Origin: an uncultured Eubacteriales bacterium
GTDB taxonomy: Bacteria; Bacillota; Clostridia; Peptostreptococcales; Anaerovoracaceae
Assembly: GCA_910583765.1 (NCBI GenBank)
Contig: CAJTYS010000015.1
Coordinates: 1-64,000 of the forward strand
DNA: 64,000 bases
Direction of reading: 5' to 3'
In this document: positions 31,569-42,230 of the stretch, in pieces
How positions within the stretch are numbered: position 1 is the first letter of the stretch
Layout of the letters: each line of letters begins with the position of its first letter
Translations under genes and position numbers: made by a program
The notes under the pieces: generated by a model
Seen by the model: only the letters and a program-made list of their open reading frames with translations
What the model was told of the DNA's origin: nothing
The model's database searches: none

Positions 31569-32543
31569 CTATTTCCTCCCGCATAATTTCGCGATTTCCA
31601 GAACATCGCCCATCACAGCGCTGCCAGTTGGCAGAGGGCCGGCTCCTTTTCCGTAGAACATCAGCTCGTCCACTGCATTGCCTTTGACGAACACTGCATT
31701 GAACTCGTTGTTGATAGAAGCCAGTGGATGGGAATTCGGCAGTTCTGTTGGCTTGACACTGTATTCCAGCTTTCCATCCATTAATTTGGCTGAGGCGATC
31801 AGCTTGATCTTGCAGTCCTTGGCAGCAGCGGCCGCGATATCGTCCTTTGTGATCTGGGTGATGCCTGTGGTCGGGATGTCGGTTGGAGCCACGTACTTGT
31901 CAAAGGCCAGCGCCATAAGGATGGACAGCTTGTTGGCCACATCAATGCCTTCCACGTCAGCAGTAGGGTCCGCTTCCGCGAAGCCTTTTGCCTGAGCTTC
32001 CTTCAGCACGTCTTCATACTGAAGGCCATACTCGGTCATCTGAGTGAGAATATAGTTCGTGGTCCCGTTCAGAATGCCCAGAACTTCCTCAAATTGATTG
32101 GCCCGCAGCACAGTGGTGATAGCGTTGAGGATTGGGATCCCGCCGCCCACGCTGGCTTCAAAGTGGAACTCCACGTTGTTGTCCTTAGCGGTTTTCATCA
32201 GCTTGTCAAAATTCGCCGCGACAGCGGCTTTGTTGGCTGTGACCACATGCTTGCCGTTTTCCATGGCTGAAAGCATGAAGGTGGAAGCTGGTTCGATCCC
32301 GCCCAAAAGTTCAATGACAATATCAATGTCAGGATCTTTAAAAATAGAGTCCGGATCCTGGGTGAACTGCTGCGGCGTCACAGTGATGTCCCGCTCGCGG
32401 TCCACGTCACGCTCCAGGATCTTTGTGATTTCAACTTTGCGTCCAGCGGCAGCTTCGATTTGCTCCTTGTTCATTTCCAGGGTTTTATATGTGCCGGTGC
32501 CGATGTTTCCAAGGCCCAGCAGTCCGACCTGTACTGTTTTCAT
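31569..32543 (-). CDS. hom: homoserine dehydrogenase, short form without ACT domain
   Basis: A 324-residue enzyme that reduces aspartate-semialdehyde to homoserine, the branch point to Thr and Met. The Rossmann fold starts [27 protein letters not shown], the catalytic-domain signature [13 protein letters not shown], and [12 protein letters not shown] with [13 protein letters not shown] are all present. It ends shortly after the catalytic domain ([14 protein letters not shown]), so the C-terminal ACT domain that gives threonine feedback in longer homologues (over 400 residues) is missing. The start at 32543 is chosen because AGGAGG is 10 nt away; the ATG three codons earlier touches that site. 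The downstream SEC-C gene is in the same unit. Confidence 0.92.
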   Translation of the reverse strand: MKTVQVGLLGLGNIGTGTYKTLEMNKEQIEAAAGRKVEITKILERDVDRERDITVTPQQFTQDPDSIFKDPDIDIVIELLGGIEPASTFMLSAMENGKHVVTANKAAVAANFDKLMKTAKDNNVEFHFEASVGGGIPILNAITTVLRANQFEEVLGILNGTTNYILTQMTEYGLQYEDVLKEAQAKGFAEADPTADVEGIDVANKLSILMALAFDKYVAPTDIPTTGITQITKDDIAAAAAKDCKIKLIASAKLMDGKLEYSVKPTELPNSHPLASINNEFNAVFVKGNAVDELMFYGKGAGPLPTGSAVMGDVLEIAKLCGRK

Positions 32544-32665
32544 GTTCGACATACCTCCTACGATCTCAAACTACGTTCTCAAAAATGCATTACTCAAAAT
32601 TATATACCAAAACAAGCGGTTTGTCTTTATTAAATTCATAATTTTTTCAGATTGTCTCAAACCCA

Positions 32666-32694
32666 TTGACTTTTTTCCCCGTGCTTGTCACAAT
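32666..32694 (+). promoter_or_regulatory. promoter of trmL
   Basis: -35 TTGACT (32666-32671) and -10 CACAAT (32689-32694) are 17 bp apart, about 25 bp before ATG 32721. TAGAAT just downstream is an alternative -10. Confidence 0.5.
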
Positions 32695-32720
32695 AGAATG
32701 GTAGATAGGAGGAACATCAA

Positions 32721-33191
32721 ATGGCGATCCATATTGTTTTAGTGGAACCGGAGATCCCGCCCAACACAGGAAACATAGCCAGATCCTGCGCAGCCACAGG
32801 CAGCGTGCTGCATCTTGTGAAGCCTCTGGGATTTTCCATTGATGACAAAAGTCTGAAAAGGGCGGGCTTGGATTACTGGCCTTATGTGAAACTGGAGGTT
32901 CATTCTAGCCTGGGGGAATTTTTAGAGCTCTATAAAGAAAAGAACATGTACCTGGCAACCACCAAGGGAAAGCGCCTGTACACAGAGGTTTCTTATGAGG
33001 ATGAAGATATGCTGCTGTTTGGCAAAGAAACCGCGGGTCTTCCCAAAGAGCTGATCGCGGAAAAACAGGAACAGACGGTGCGCATCCCTATGAGCGAGGA
33101 AACCAGACTGCGCTCTTTTAATCTTTCTAATTCCGCGAATATCGTGCTATTTGAGGCGCTCAGGCAATTAGGATTCCCTAACTTGAGATAA
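32721..33191 (+). CDS. trmL: tRNA (cytidine/uridine-34 2'-O)-methyltransferase
   Basis: A 156-residue SPOUT methyltransferase that methylates the wobble base of tRNA-Leu isoacceptors using S-adenosylmethionine. Diagnostic stretches are IVLVEPEIPPNTGNIARSC at the start, LVKPLGFSIDDKSLKRAGLDYW, LLFGKETAGLP, and the trefoil-knot C-terminus RSFNLSNSANIVLFEALRQ. Its size is typical of TrmL (YibK/CspR). AGGAGG lies 7 nt before the ATG. The repeat array starts 28 bp after its stop. Confidence 0.94.
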   Translation: MAIHIVLVEPEIPPNTGNIARSCAATGSVLHLVKPLGFSIDDKSLKRAGLDYWPYVKLEVHSSLGEFLELYKEKNMYLATTKGKRLYTEVSYEDEDMLLFGKETAGLPKELIAEKQEQTVRIPMSEETRLRSFNLSNSANIVLFEALRQLGFPNLR

Positions 33192-33219
33192 AGCCCTGGA
33201 AAAAAGACTGAATTATTGG

Positions 33220-33592
33220 TATAATGAACGCAGTTGATTGGTACAGCGTTGCTGTGAGGAAGCGTTCGTTGAATCACGGCCTGGAATGGTGTTTCCAGAG
33301 GAAGGCCGTGGTATAATAGACGCAATTGATGATAACGGCGCTGCCGCATGGAAGCGTCTATTGAATCATGGATACTATTGTGTTTTCAGAGGAAATCCAT
33401 GGTATAATGAACGCAGTTGATTGGTACAGCGTTGCTGTGAGGAAGCGTTCATTGAATCACGGCCTGGAATGGTGTTTCCAGAGGAAGGCCGTGGTATAAT
33501 AGACGCAATTGATGATAACGGCGTTGCCGCGTGGAAGCGTCTATTGAATCACGGCCTGGAATCATGTTTTTAGAGGAAGGCCGTGGTATAGT
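33220..33592 (+). repeat. tandem array of four ~92-bp structured units, each with an extended -10 box
   Basis: TGGTATAAT-type boxes occur at 33220, 33312, 33403 and 33495 (spacing 92, 91, 92), with a degenerate fifth at 33587 (TATAGT). After each box come two hairpins. P1 arms are GAACGC/GCGTTC in units 1 and 3 and AGACGC/GCGTCT in units 2 and 4. P2 arms are CACGGCC/GGCCGTG in units 1, 3 and 4 and CATGGAT/ATCCATG in unit 2. Each P1 encloses a smaller stem (ACAGC-GTT-GCTGT or CGGC-GYT-GCCG). An unpaired GGAA lies just before the 3' arm of all eight hairpins. The arm differences are matched, so pairing is kept. Units 1+2 and 3+4 form a 183-bp higher-order repeat. The array ends 52 bp before rpoN. 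Its function is unknown to me. Confidence 0.85.
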
Positions 33593-33644
33593 AATAGATG
33601 CGACTGATCATGAACATAGTTGATTTGGAGACTGAGGTGCCGAA

Positions 33645-35084
33645 ATGAGTATACGACTAGGATATGACTTGACAATTGAACAAACACAAAAGCTAGTAAT
33701 GACGCCTGAACTGATCCAGGCCATACAGATCCTGCAGTTCAATACCCAGGAACTGGACTCATACGTGCAGGAACAGCTGCTGACAAATCCAGTGCTGGAA
33801 CAAGGCGCGGCTTCTTCTGGAGAATCGCAGGATGTCCAAGATGGCAGCGGAGGCACGGCAGAATCATCAATGGAACAAAGCGGCTCGGAGTCGGACATTG
33901 ACTGGAAAGAATACCTAAAGGAGCGTCAGTATGATGACATCAGCTACCGGCAGTGGGAGTACAAGGATCCGGAGGAAAAGGAGAATTCCTACGAGCAGTA
34001 CACCACAGCTGACGTGACTTTGCCAGAACACCTGATGTTCCAGCTTCAGTTCGCTACTCTGAAAAAGGGGTGCCGCAACGTGGGCAGGTATATCATCGAA
34101 TCTCTGGATGAAAACGGGTACATGACTCAGAGCATAGAGGAAATCGCGAAGGCCATGAACGCGCCGCTCCACAAAGTGGAAGAGGTGCTGGACATCATAC
34201 ATACCTTCGATCCATCTGGCGTGGGGGCAAGAGACCTGAAAGAATGCCTGATGATCCAGCTGGATCAGAAGGGCCTGCTGGACGAGGCGTACGAAAAAGT
34301 GCTGGGCGAGCACTTGGAAGACTTGGCGGCCAATCGGCTGGGGGCCATTTCCAAATGCATGGGCGTCACGGTCAAAGAAGTCCAGGAAATGGCGGACATG
34401 ATCAAAAGCCTGGAACCAAAACCAGGCAGACAGTTCGCTTCTCGAACAGACACCAGATACATTGTGCCTGATGTGCTTGTGGAGCGAGTGGACGATGAAT
34501 ATCTGATCACAGTCAACGACAGCAGCACGCCTCACTTGATGGTCAGTTCTTATTACGAGAAACTGCTCAATGAGGCGGAAAAGGACTCCAATCTTTCCAA
34601 ATACCTGACCGACCGGCTCAATTCAGCCATGTGGCTCATCAAAAGCATTGACCAGAGGAAACAAACCATTTACAATGTGGTGGAAGCTGTTGTAAAATAT
34701 CAGAAAGAATTTTTCGATAAAGGCAGCAAATATCTAAAGACCTTGACATTAAAGCAGATCGCGGAGGAAGTGGGGATTCACGAATCCACGGTCAGCCGTT
34801 CCATCAACGGGAAATACCTGCAAAGTCCCATGGGAGTCTTTGAAATCAAATATTTCTTTTCAGGCGGCGTGGCAGGCGGCCAGAGCGGGGAAGGCATCTC
34901 TTCCAAGAGCATCAAAAGCTTTATCAAAGAAATGGTGGACAGCGAAGATCCGAAATCACCTTACAGCGATCAGGACATGGTGAACATGCTGAAGGAAAAG
35001 GGCATTGACATTTCCAGAAGGACCGTGGCCAAATACAGGGACGAGATGCAGATCTTGTCATCATCCAAGCGCCGCCGTTATTAA
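33645..35084 (+). CDS. rpoN: RNA polymerase sigma-54 factor
   Basis: 479 residues. The Gln/Leu-rich region I (LTIEQTQKLVMTPELIQAIQILQ) binds activators and core polymerase. An acidic region II and the core-binding domain follow (GVGARDLKECLMIQL, LEPKPGRQF). The DNA-binding part has a helix-turn-helix (LKQIAEEVGIHESTVSRSINGKYLQSP), and the RpoN box lies near 457 (SRRTVAKYRDEM). All regions are intact and the length is normal. No sigma-54 activator gene is in the window. The gene precedes the glycolytic cluster, an order known in Clostridium, but the central glycolytic repressor gene cggR that often sits between them is absent. Confidence 0.95.
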   Translation: MSIRLGYDLTIEQTQKLVMTPELIQAIQILQFNTQELDSYVQEQLLTNPVLEQGAASSGESQDVQDGSGGTAESSMEQSGSESDIDWKEYLKERQYDDISYRQWEYKDPEEKENSYEQYTTADVTLPEHLMFQLQFATLKKGCRNVGRYIIESLDENGYMTQSIEEIAKAMNAPLHKVEEVLDIIHTFDPSGVGARDLKECLMIQLDQKGLLDEAYEKVLGEHLEDLAANRLGAISKCMGVTVKEVQEMADMIKSLEPKPGRQFASRTDTRYIVPDVLVERVDDEYLITVNDSSTPHLMVSSYYEKLLNEAEKDSNLSKYLTDRLNSAMWLIKSIDQRKQTIYNVVEAVVKYQKEFFDKGSKYLKTLTLKQIAEEVGIHESTVSRSINGKYLQSPMGVFEIKYFFSGGVAGGQSGEGISSKSIKSFIKEMVDSEDPKSPYSDQDMVNMLKEKGIDISRRTVAKYRDEMQILSSSKRRRY

Positions 35085-35189
35085 GCCTGCCGTCATGGAG
35101 AACAGAGCAGGCGAGGGAGCGGGCAAAAGAACCCTTTTGCTTGAAACAAACAGGTTTGACACCAGGACAGCTGTTCAGAACGATTTGTT

Positions 35190-35218
35190 TTGGAAACAGC
35201 ATGTCTTGTCAATATATA
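35190..35218 (+). promoter_or_regulatory. promoter of the gap glycolytic cluster
   Basis: -35 TTGGAA (35190-35195) and -10 TATATA (35213-35218) are 17 bp apart. The leader of about 65 nt contains GCCGG-AA-CCGGC just after the start point. AGGAGG precedes ATG 35289. Confidence 0.6.
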
Positions 35219-35288
35219 GGGAGAGCCGGAACCGGCGTTTCCTAAAGATAGCTACAACTATTTTCAACTATTTGAGGAGGATAATAAA

Positions 35289-36305
35289 ATGGCAATTAAA
35301 GTTGGTATTAGTGGGTTTGGCCGTATCGCAAGAGTGGTCATTCGCGCGGCGATGGACGACAAGGACATCGATATCTGTGGGATCAATGTGCGTAATGCGG
35401 ACAAAGAATACATGGTTTACATGCTGAAATACGATACCATCTTTGGGCGGTTTCCAAAAGAGCTGGCTGTCTATGAGGACGGGATCGTGATCAATGGCAA
35501 GAAAGTTCCTGTATACAGCGAGAGCGACGCGGCCAACATTCCGTGGAGCAAATGCGGAGCGGAATACATCGTAGAAGGAACCGGGGCTTATAATACGACA
35601 GAAAAAGCCATGGTACATATCAATCAAGGCGCAAAAAAAGTCATCATCACTGCGCCGGCCAAGGACAAGACGACCCCGACTTTCGTAGTGGGCGTGAATC
35701 ACGAGACTTATGAAAAAGACATGGACATCGTTTCCAACGCGTCCTGTACCACAAACTGTCTGGCGCCGCTGGCCAAGGTCATCGAAGACAATTGGGGCAT
35801 TGAGCAGGGACTCATGTCCACGATCCATTCTGCGACAGCGAAGCAAAAGGTGGTGGATGCCCGTTCCCTGAAAGATTGGAGAACTGGAAGAGCGGTCTTC
35901 AACAATATCATCCCGTCCACCACAGGCGCGGCGAAAGCAGTAGGTCTGGTTATTCCATCCCTGGTAGGCAAAATGACAGGGATCTCTTATCGAGTGCCGA
36001 CAGCGGATGTGTCGGTCATTGACCTGAACATCATGACAAAGACTTCTGCTTCTTACGAAGCCATCTGCGCCAAGATCAAAGAAGCTTCGGAAAAACACAT
36101 GAAAGGCGTAATCGAATACGTGGACGATGAAGTGGTATCCAGCGATTTTATCGGGGATCCGCACACTTCCATCTTTGATGCCAGGGAAGGGATCCAGCTG
36201 AACGACAAGTTCTTCAAGCTCATCGCGTTCTATGACAATGAGTATGGTTACTCCAGCAAAATTCTTTCGCTCATAAAACACATGCATAGCGTGGATACTA
36301 AATAA
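35289..36305 (+). CDS. gap: glyceraldehyde-3-phosphate dehydrogenase
   Basis: 338 residues. It oxidises glyceraldehyde-3-phosphate to 1,3-bisphosphoglycerate with NAD(P). The Rossmann start is VGISGFGRIARVVIR, and the active site SNASCTTNCLAPL carries the catalytic cysteine, with the partner His in STIHSATAK. Some usually constant places differ: the loop after the first strand pair reads INVRNADKEYMVYML in place of the common IND form, and HSATAKQKVVDARSLKDWRTGR differs from HxYTATQ..DGPS. It is a divergent but complete enzyme. First gene of the gap-pgk-tpiA-eno cluster. Confidence 0.94.
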   Translation: MAIKVGISGFGRIARVVIRAAMDDKDIDICGINVRNADKEYMVYMLKYDTIFGRFPKELAVYEDGIVINGKKVPVYSESDAANIPWSKCGAEYIVEGTGAYNTTEKAMVHINQGAKKVIITAPAKDKTTPTFVVGVNHETYEKDMDIVSNASCTTNCLAPLAKVIEDNWGIEQGLMSTIHSATAKQKVVDARSLKDWRTGRAVFNNIIPSTTGAAKAVGLVIPSLVGKMTGISYRVPTADVSVIDLNIMTKTSASYEAICAKIKEASEKHMKGVIEYVDDEVVSSDFIGDPHTSIFDAREGIQLNDKFFKLIAFYDNEYGYSSKILSLIKHMHSVDTK

Positions 36306-36320
36306 TGACAGGAGCTTCCC

Positions 36321-36367
36321 ATATGAATGAAGACAGCCGGTGGGGAACGTCGGCTGTCGCTTCATAT
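36321..36367 (+). promoter_or_regulatory. long hairpin between gap and pgk
   Basis: ATATGAA, then GACAGCCG (36331-36338), pairs with CGGCTGTC (36351-36358) and TTCATAT. No T-run follows, so it is more likely an mRNA stabilising or processing element separating gap from pgk than a terminator. Confidence 0.6.
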
Positions 36368-36405
36368 ACGAACAGGGGACCCGCGGAAAGAGAGAGGGAG
36401 TTAAG

Positions 36406-37590
36406 ATGAAAAAAACAGTAAAAGACATAGACGTGAAGGGAAAGAGAGCACTGGTAAGGTGCGACTTTAACGTACCCATGCAGGATGGAACGATCACAGA
36501 TGACATTCGCATCACATCAGCGCTGCCAACGATTCGGTATTTGACCGAGCACGGCGCGAAAGTGATCTTGATGTCTCATATGGGCAGGCCGAAGGGAGAA
36601 GCGAAAATGGAATTCTCCTTAAAGCCAGTGGCTGACAGGCTGTCGGAGCTGCTGGATCAGGAAATTCAGTTCATCAGCGTGCCCCAGGTGGTGGATCAGC
36701 AAGTGATCGAGGCGGCGCGGCAGCTGGAAGAAGGGCAGATCCTGCTTTTGGAAAACGTCCGCTTCCGCAAGGAAGAAACCAAGAACGAAGCTGGTTTTTC
36801 CAAAGAGCTGGCGCAGCTGGGAGACTTCTTTGTGAATGACGCTTTTGGAACGGCTCACAGGGCCCACTGTTCCACAGCAGGCGTGGCGGATTATCTGCCT
36901 GCGGTTTCCGGTTTTCTCATTGAAAAGGAAGTGCAATTCCTGGGAGAAGCGCTGGAAGCGCCGCAGCGTCCTTTTGTGGCCATCATGGGTGGCGCGAAAG
37001 TTGGAGACAAGATACCGGTCATCGAGAATTTGCTGAAAAAAGTGGACACCCTGGTGATTGGCGGCGGCATGAGCTACACGTTTTTCAAAGCCATGGGCCT
37101 GGAGATCGGCACATCCATCCTGGACGCGGAAAGCGTGGAACTGGCAGGCCAGCTCATCAAACGCGCGGAAAAAGCCGGAGTAAAGCTGATGCTTCCTGTG
37201 GACGTGGTATGCGCAAAGGAATTTGATAATAGCAGTGAAGCTATGACCTGCGGACGGGACAGCATCCCAGCGGATCAAATGGGCATGGACATTGGGCCAG
37301 AATCCATCCAAACCATTTCTCAGGAACTGGCAAAGGCCAAGACCGTGGTTTGGAACGGACCTATGGGCGTGTTTGAAATGCCGAACTTCGCGCAAGGGAC
37401 AAAAGCAGTGGCAGAAAGCCTGGCAAACAGCGAGGCGACCACGATCATCGGCGGCGGAGACTCTGCGGCAGCGGTGGAACAGTTTGGTTATGGGGACAAA
37501 ATGACTCACATTTCCACTGGCGGCGGTGCGTCGCTGGAATTTTTAGAGGGAAAAACATTACCTGGAATCGCAGTCTTGGAGGAAAAATAA
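36406..37590 (+). CDS. pgk: phosphoglycerate kinase
   Basis: A 394-residue enzyme making ATP from 1,3-bisphosphoglycerate. Landmarks are [16 protein letters not shown] at the start, [31 protein letters not shown], the hinge-region [21 protein letters not shown] and GGGDSAAA near the C-terminus. The start at 36406 is chosen for GAGGGAG five nt upstream; an in-frame ATG at 36340 lies inside the intergenic hairpin. Its stop overlaps the tpiA start by one base (TAATG), indicating translational coupling. Confidence 0.96.
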   Translation: MKKTVKDIDVKGKRALVRCDFNVPMQDGTITDDIRITSALPTIRYLTEHGAKVILMSHMGRPKGEAKMEFSLKPVADRLSELLDQEIQFISVPQVVDQQVIEAARQLEEGQILLLENVRFRKEETKNEAGFSKELAQLGDFFVNDAFGTAHRAHCSTAGVADYLPAVSGFLIEKEVQFLGEALEAPQRPFVAIMGGAKVGDKIPVIENLLKKVDTLVIGGGMSYTFFKAMGLEIGTSILDAESVELAGQLIKRAEKAGVKLMLPVDVVCAKEFDNSSEAMTCGRDSIPADQMGMDIGPESIQTISQELAKAKTVVWNGPMGVFEMPNFAQGTKAVAESLANSEATTIIGGGDSAAAVEQFGYGDKMTHISTGGGASLEFLEGKTLPGIAVLEEK

Positions 37591-38336
37591 TGAGGACACC
37601 ATTTATCGCAGGAAACTGGAAAATGTTTAAAACAGGCCTGGAGGCCGTCACATTCGCGGAAGAATTCAAAGAACTGTACAAGGACACAGATGTGAAAACT
37701 GCGATCTGCGCGCCTTTCGTGTACCTGTCTCTTTTGAAGAAACTCTTTGCCGGCACCAATGTGAAGGTAGGGGCGCAGAATGCTTTTTACGAGGATGAAG
37801 GTGCTTTCACAGGAGAAGTTTCTGTGAAAATGCTGGAAGACGTGGGCGTGGACTATTGCGTCATCGGACACTCGGAACGGAGACAGTATTTTGGAGAAAC
37901 CAACGAATCCATCAACAAAAAGCTGAAAAGACTGCTGGCAGGTTCCATTACGCCGATCCTTTGCGTAGGCGAAAATCTGGAGCAGCGGGAACAGGAAGAG
38001 CAGTATGTGGTGGTAAGGGACCAGCTGGTAGGCGCATTTGCCGGGATCGCGGCAAATGACGCGGCTCGGATGGCCATTGCTTACGAGCCGGTATGGGCCA
38101 TTGGCACAGGAAAAACAGCGACCCCAGAGGAAGCAGAGGATATGTGCGAGTTCATACGCAACGCGGTGGAGGCCCTTTACGGTGATGAAACCGCGGACAA
38201 AGTGGTGATTCAGTATGGCGGCAGCGTGAAGCCAGCTAATGCCACGGAGATCATGAACATGTCCAATATCGATGGCGCTCTTGTGGGTGGAGCCAGCCTC
38301 AAGGCCAAAGATTTTATGGAAATTATTGATTTTTAA
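37590..38336 (+). CDS. tpiA: triosephosphate isomerase
   Basis: A 248-residue TIM barrel that interconverts dihydroxyacetone phosphate and glyceraldehyde-3-phosphate. The substrate lysine is in FIAGNWKMFK, the catalytic His in CVIGHSERR, and the catalytic Glu in the signature AYEPVWAIGTGKTA; the phosphate loop GGSVKPAN and GALVGGASL are present. It starts within the pgk stop codon. Phosphoglycerate mutase, often next in such clusters, is missing here. Confidence 0.97.
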   Translation: MRTPFIAGNWKMFKTGLEAVTFAEEFKELYKDTDVKTAICAPFVYLSLLKKLFAGTNVKVGAQNAFYEDEGAFTGEVSVKMLEDVGVDYCVIGHSERRQYFGETNESINKKLKRLLAGSITPILCVGENLEQREQEEQYVVVRDQLVGAFAGIAANDAARMAIAYEPVWAIGTGKTATPEEAEDMCEFIRNAVEALYGDETADKVVIQYGGSVKPANATEIMNMSNIDGALVGGASLKAKDFMEIIDF

Positions 38337-38342
38337 GAATAA

Positions 38343-39647
<1,305 letters not shown>

Positions 39648-39659
39648 GTAAAAAAAGCC

Positions 39660-39688
39660 TTGATTTTTGGCGAAGCTTGTGGTAGACT
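39660..39688 (+). promoter_or_regulatory. promoter of secG
   Basis: -35 TTGATT (39660-39665) and extended -10 TGGTAGACT (-10 at 39683-39688) are spaced 17 bp, about 30 bp before ATG 39719. No terminator separates eno from secG, so read-through is also likely. Confidence 0.55.
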
Positions 39689-39718
39689 CTAGAAGTTAAT
39701 TTATAAGGAGGTAAGAAA

Positions 39719-39952
39719 ATGCAGACATTTCTCATGATAGTGCTGGCGCTGGCAAGTGTCATCCTTATCATCAGCATCCTGCTTCAATCCAGCAACAGCG
39801 CAGGTTTGTCCGGTTCCATCGGAGGAGGCGCGGAGCAGCTGTTTGGTAAGAAAAAAAGCCAGGGCTATGAGGGTATCCTGAATCGGATCTCTACGGTAGC
39901 AGCGATCCTGTTCATTGTGCTGTCTCTTATTCTCGTTATGTTAGAGGGTTAG
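39719..39952 (+). CDS. secG: preprotein translocase subunit SecG
   Basis: A 77-residue membrane protein of the SecYEG channel. Two hydrophobic helices (FLMIVLALASVILIISILLQ and ILNRISTVAAILFIVLSLIL) flank the family signature LLQSSNSAGLSGSIGGGAEQLFGKKKS. The size is normal. AAGGAGG lies 8 nt before the ATG. In many Firmicutes secG is followed by rnr and smpB; here it is followed by the pyrophosphatase gene hppA. Confidence 0.93.
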   Translation: MQTFLMIVLALASVILIISILLQSSNSAGLSGSIGGGAEQLFGKKKSQGYEGILNRISTVAAILFIVLSLILVMLEG

Positions 39953-40001
39953 GATTAGCGATAGATCATATCGTTTCAGTTTTTTATTATTTCACTTTTA
40001 T

Positions 40002-40031
40002 TTTAAGAGGTGTCAAGAGACGCCTCTTAAA
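40002..40031. repeat. 13-bp hairpin upstream of hppA
   Basis: TTTAAGAGGTGTC (40002-40014) pairs with GACGCCTCTTAAA (40019-40031), one G-U pair, 4-nt loop. It is symmetric, with T-rich DNA before it and no T-run after it. On the plus strand it is not a classical terminator, and it may mark a processing site between secG and hppA. Confidence 0.6.
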
Positions 40032-40067
40032 TAGCTATGGCAAAAGTGAGAGGGAGGTATCATTTTT

Positions 40068-42095
40068 ATGGACAATTTATCAGTTATTGCTCCTATTGCG
40101 GCAGTCATCGGACTGATCGTGGCCTTCGCTTTGTCATCCTGGATCGGCAAAGTAGATGAAGGCACAGATAGGATGAAGGAAATCGCAGGGTACATTCGTG
40201 AAGGTGCGATGGCGTTCCTAAGAAGAGAATACAAGACCATGGTTATTGTGATCATTGTGTTGTTCCTCCTCATCGGATTCGGTCTGCAGAGCTGGGTGAC
40301 AGCTGCATTGTACGTGATTGGCGCGCTGCTCTCCGTACTGGCAGGTTACTTTGGTATGAACGTTGCCACAAAGGGTAATGTGAGGACCGCTCACGCCGCG
40401 AATGAAGGCGGCATGAACAAGGCCCTGAAAGTGGCGTTCCGCTCTGGAGCAGTCATGGGACTTTGCGTATCCGGTCTTGGACTTTTAGGTCTGGGCGTGA
40501 TTTTCGTGATCATGGGCATTGATTCTGCGAAGGTCATCACTGGCTTCGGTCTAGGCGCTTCTTCCATGGCGCTGTTTGGACGTGTGGGCGGCGGTATCTA
40601 TACGAAGGCCGCGGACGTTGGCGCTGACTTGGTAGGCAAGGTAGAAGCAGGGATTCCAGAAGACGATCCAAGAAATCCGGCTGTTATCGCAGATAATGTA
40701 GGTGACAACGTAGGCGATGTCGCAGGCATGGGTTCTGACCTGTTTGAATCTTATGTGGGTTCCATTATTTCCGCGATCACACTGGCGGTCATCATCCCCC
40801 ATGTGACACCAATGTTCGGTGCTGCTTTTGAACTAGATCCTGTAGTTGGCTCTGTGTTCCCGTTGGTCCTGGCAGCCATCGGTCTGCTGGCTTCCGTGAT
40901 CGGCATTCTGCTGGTTCGGGGCAAAGACGGCGGAAACCCTGCCAATGCGCTGAACATGGGTACATATATCAGCGGTGTCATCGTGATCATCGCTTCCCTG
41001 ATTTTGAGCAAAACGATGCTGGGAACTTTCAATGCGGCTATCGCGATCATTGCTGGTCTCATTGTTGGTATCGCTATCGGTAAGATCACTGAGATCTACA
41101 CATCCGCGGATTATAACTCTGTAAAGAAAATCGCGGATCAGTCACAGACAGGTTCTGCGACAACGATCATCAGCGGTTTGGGCGTTGGAATGCTGTCCAC
41201 AGTATGGCCGATCATTTGCGTTGCTATCGCTATTTTCATTGCCAATGGTTTCGCAGGATTATATGGAATCGCGCTGGCAGCGGTTGGAATGCTGTCCACT
41301 ACTGGAATGGTCGTAGCAGTTGACGCTTATGGTCCTGTGTCCGATAACGCTGGCGGAATCGCGGAAATGTCCGAGCTGCCTCACGAAGTTAGGGAAATCA
41401 CAGACAAACTGGACTCTGTTGGAAACACTACAGCTGCCATTGGTAAAGGTTTTGCCATCGGTTCCGCTGCTCTGACAGCACTGGCTCTGTTCGCTTCCTT
41501 CTCACAGGTCGCAGAAGTCAGCGCCATCAGCCTGCTGGATCCAATGGTTATCATCGGCCTGTTCATCGGAGCCATGCTTCCGTTCCTGTTCTCAGCCATG
41601 ACTATGAACTCCGTAGGTAAGGCTGCGAATCAGATGATCGAAGAAGTTAGAAGACAGTTCAGAGAAGACAAAGGCATCATGGAAGGTACTTCCAAACCTG
41701 ATTACGCGAGATGTGTGGATATTTCCACAGCAGCGGCTCTGAAAGAAATGGTCGCTCCTGGCCTTCTGGCAATCATCGCTCCTCTGGCAGTCGGCATCAT
41801 CCTGGGTGTTGAAGCTCTGGGCGGCATGCTGGCAGGCGCGCTGGCTGCGGGCGTACTCTTGGCGATCATGATGGCCAACGCCGGCGGCGCATGGGACAAT
41901 GCGAAGAAATACGTGGAAGAAGGACATTACGGTGGCAAAGGTTCCGACACCCATAAAGCCACTGTTGTAGGTGACACGGTAGGTGACCCGTTCAAGGATA
42001 CTTCTGGCCCATCCATCAACATTCTGATCAAGCTGATGACGATCGTGGCAGTCGTGTTCGCTCCACTGTTCGTAAATATCGGCGGCCTGCTGTAG
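40068..42095 (+). CDS. hppA: membrane-bound ion-pumping pyrophosphatase, K+-dependent type
   Basis: A 675-residue integral membrane protein with about 16 helices that couples pyrophosphate hydrolysis to H+ or Na+ pumping. The catalytic loop [30 protein letters not shown] and [21 protein letters not shown] (about 180-230) is intact, as are the C-terminal [10 protein letters not shown] and [20 protein letters not shown]. At the position that decides K+ dependence the motif is [10 protein letters not shown] with Ala rather than Lys, so the enzyme should need K+. Whether it pumps Na+, H+ or both cannot be decided by eye. Such enzymes recover energy in fermenting anaerobes. GGGAGG precedes the ATG. 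Confidence 0.96.
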   Translation: MDNLSVIAPIAAVIGLIVAFALSSWIGKVDEGTDRMKEIAGYIREGAMAFLRREYKTMVIVIIVLFLLIGFGLQSWVTAALYVIGALLSVLAGYFGMNVATKGNVRTAHAANEGGMNKALKVAFRSGAVMGLCVSGLGLLGLGVIFVIMGIDSAKVITGFGLGASSMALFGRVGGGIYTKAADVGADLVGKVEAGIPEDDPRNPAVIADNVGDNVGDVAGMGSDLFESYVGSIISAITLAVIIPHVTPMFGAAFELDPVVGSVFPLVLAAIGLLASVIGILLVRGKDGGNPANALNMGTYISGVIVIIASLILSKTMLGTFNAAIAIIAGLIVGIAIGKITEIYTSADYNSVKKIADQSQTGSATTIISGLGVGMLSTVWPIICVAIAIFIANGFAGLYGIALAAVGMLSTTGMVVAVDAYGPVSDNAGGIAEMSELPHEVREITDKLDSVGNTTAAIGKGFAIGSAALTALALFASFSQVAEVSAISLLDPMVIIGLFIGAMLPFLFSAMTMNSVGKAANQMIEEVRRQFREDKGIMEGTSKPDYARCVDISTAAALKEMVAPGLLAIIAPLAVGIILGVEALGGMLAGALAAGVLLAIMMANAGGAWDNAKKYVEEGHYGGKGSDTHKATVVGDTVGDPFKDTSGPSINILIKLMTIVAVVFAPLFVNIGGLL

Positions 42096-42183
42096 TTCGG
42101 TTCCTGGACTACAACATGTATTTGGAAGAAAGTCAGATTCGCTGATCCTATGTCAGCGGCAGACTTTGTTGATATTCTAAAAA

Positions 42184-42230
42184 TAAAAAAGAGACTGCTC
42201 CCGCAATCTGATCTGTGGAAGCAGTCTCTA
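42184..42230 (-). terminator. terminator between hppA and the CDF transporter
   Basis: AGAGACTGCT (42190-42199) pairs with AGCAGTCTCT (42220-42229). Read on the minus strand the hairpin is followed by TTTTTTATTTT, a strong terminator for the transporter gene. On the plus strand ATTTGTTTG follows, so it may also serve hppA. Confidence 0.82.

Noticed and set aside
33238..33420. A 60-codon open frame within the repeat array
   Set aside because: The 92-bp unit is not a multiple of three and the frame is not kept in the other units, so it is unlikely to be translated.
33220..33592. Possible CRISPR array
   Set aside because: The units are tandem without unique spacers, contain -10 boxes and internal hairpins, and no cas gene is near.
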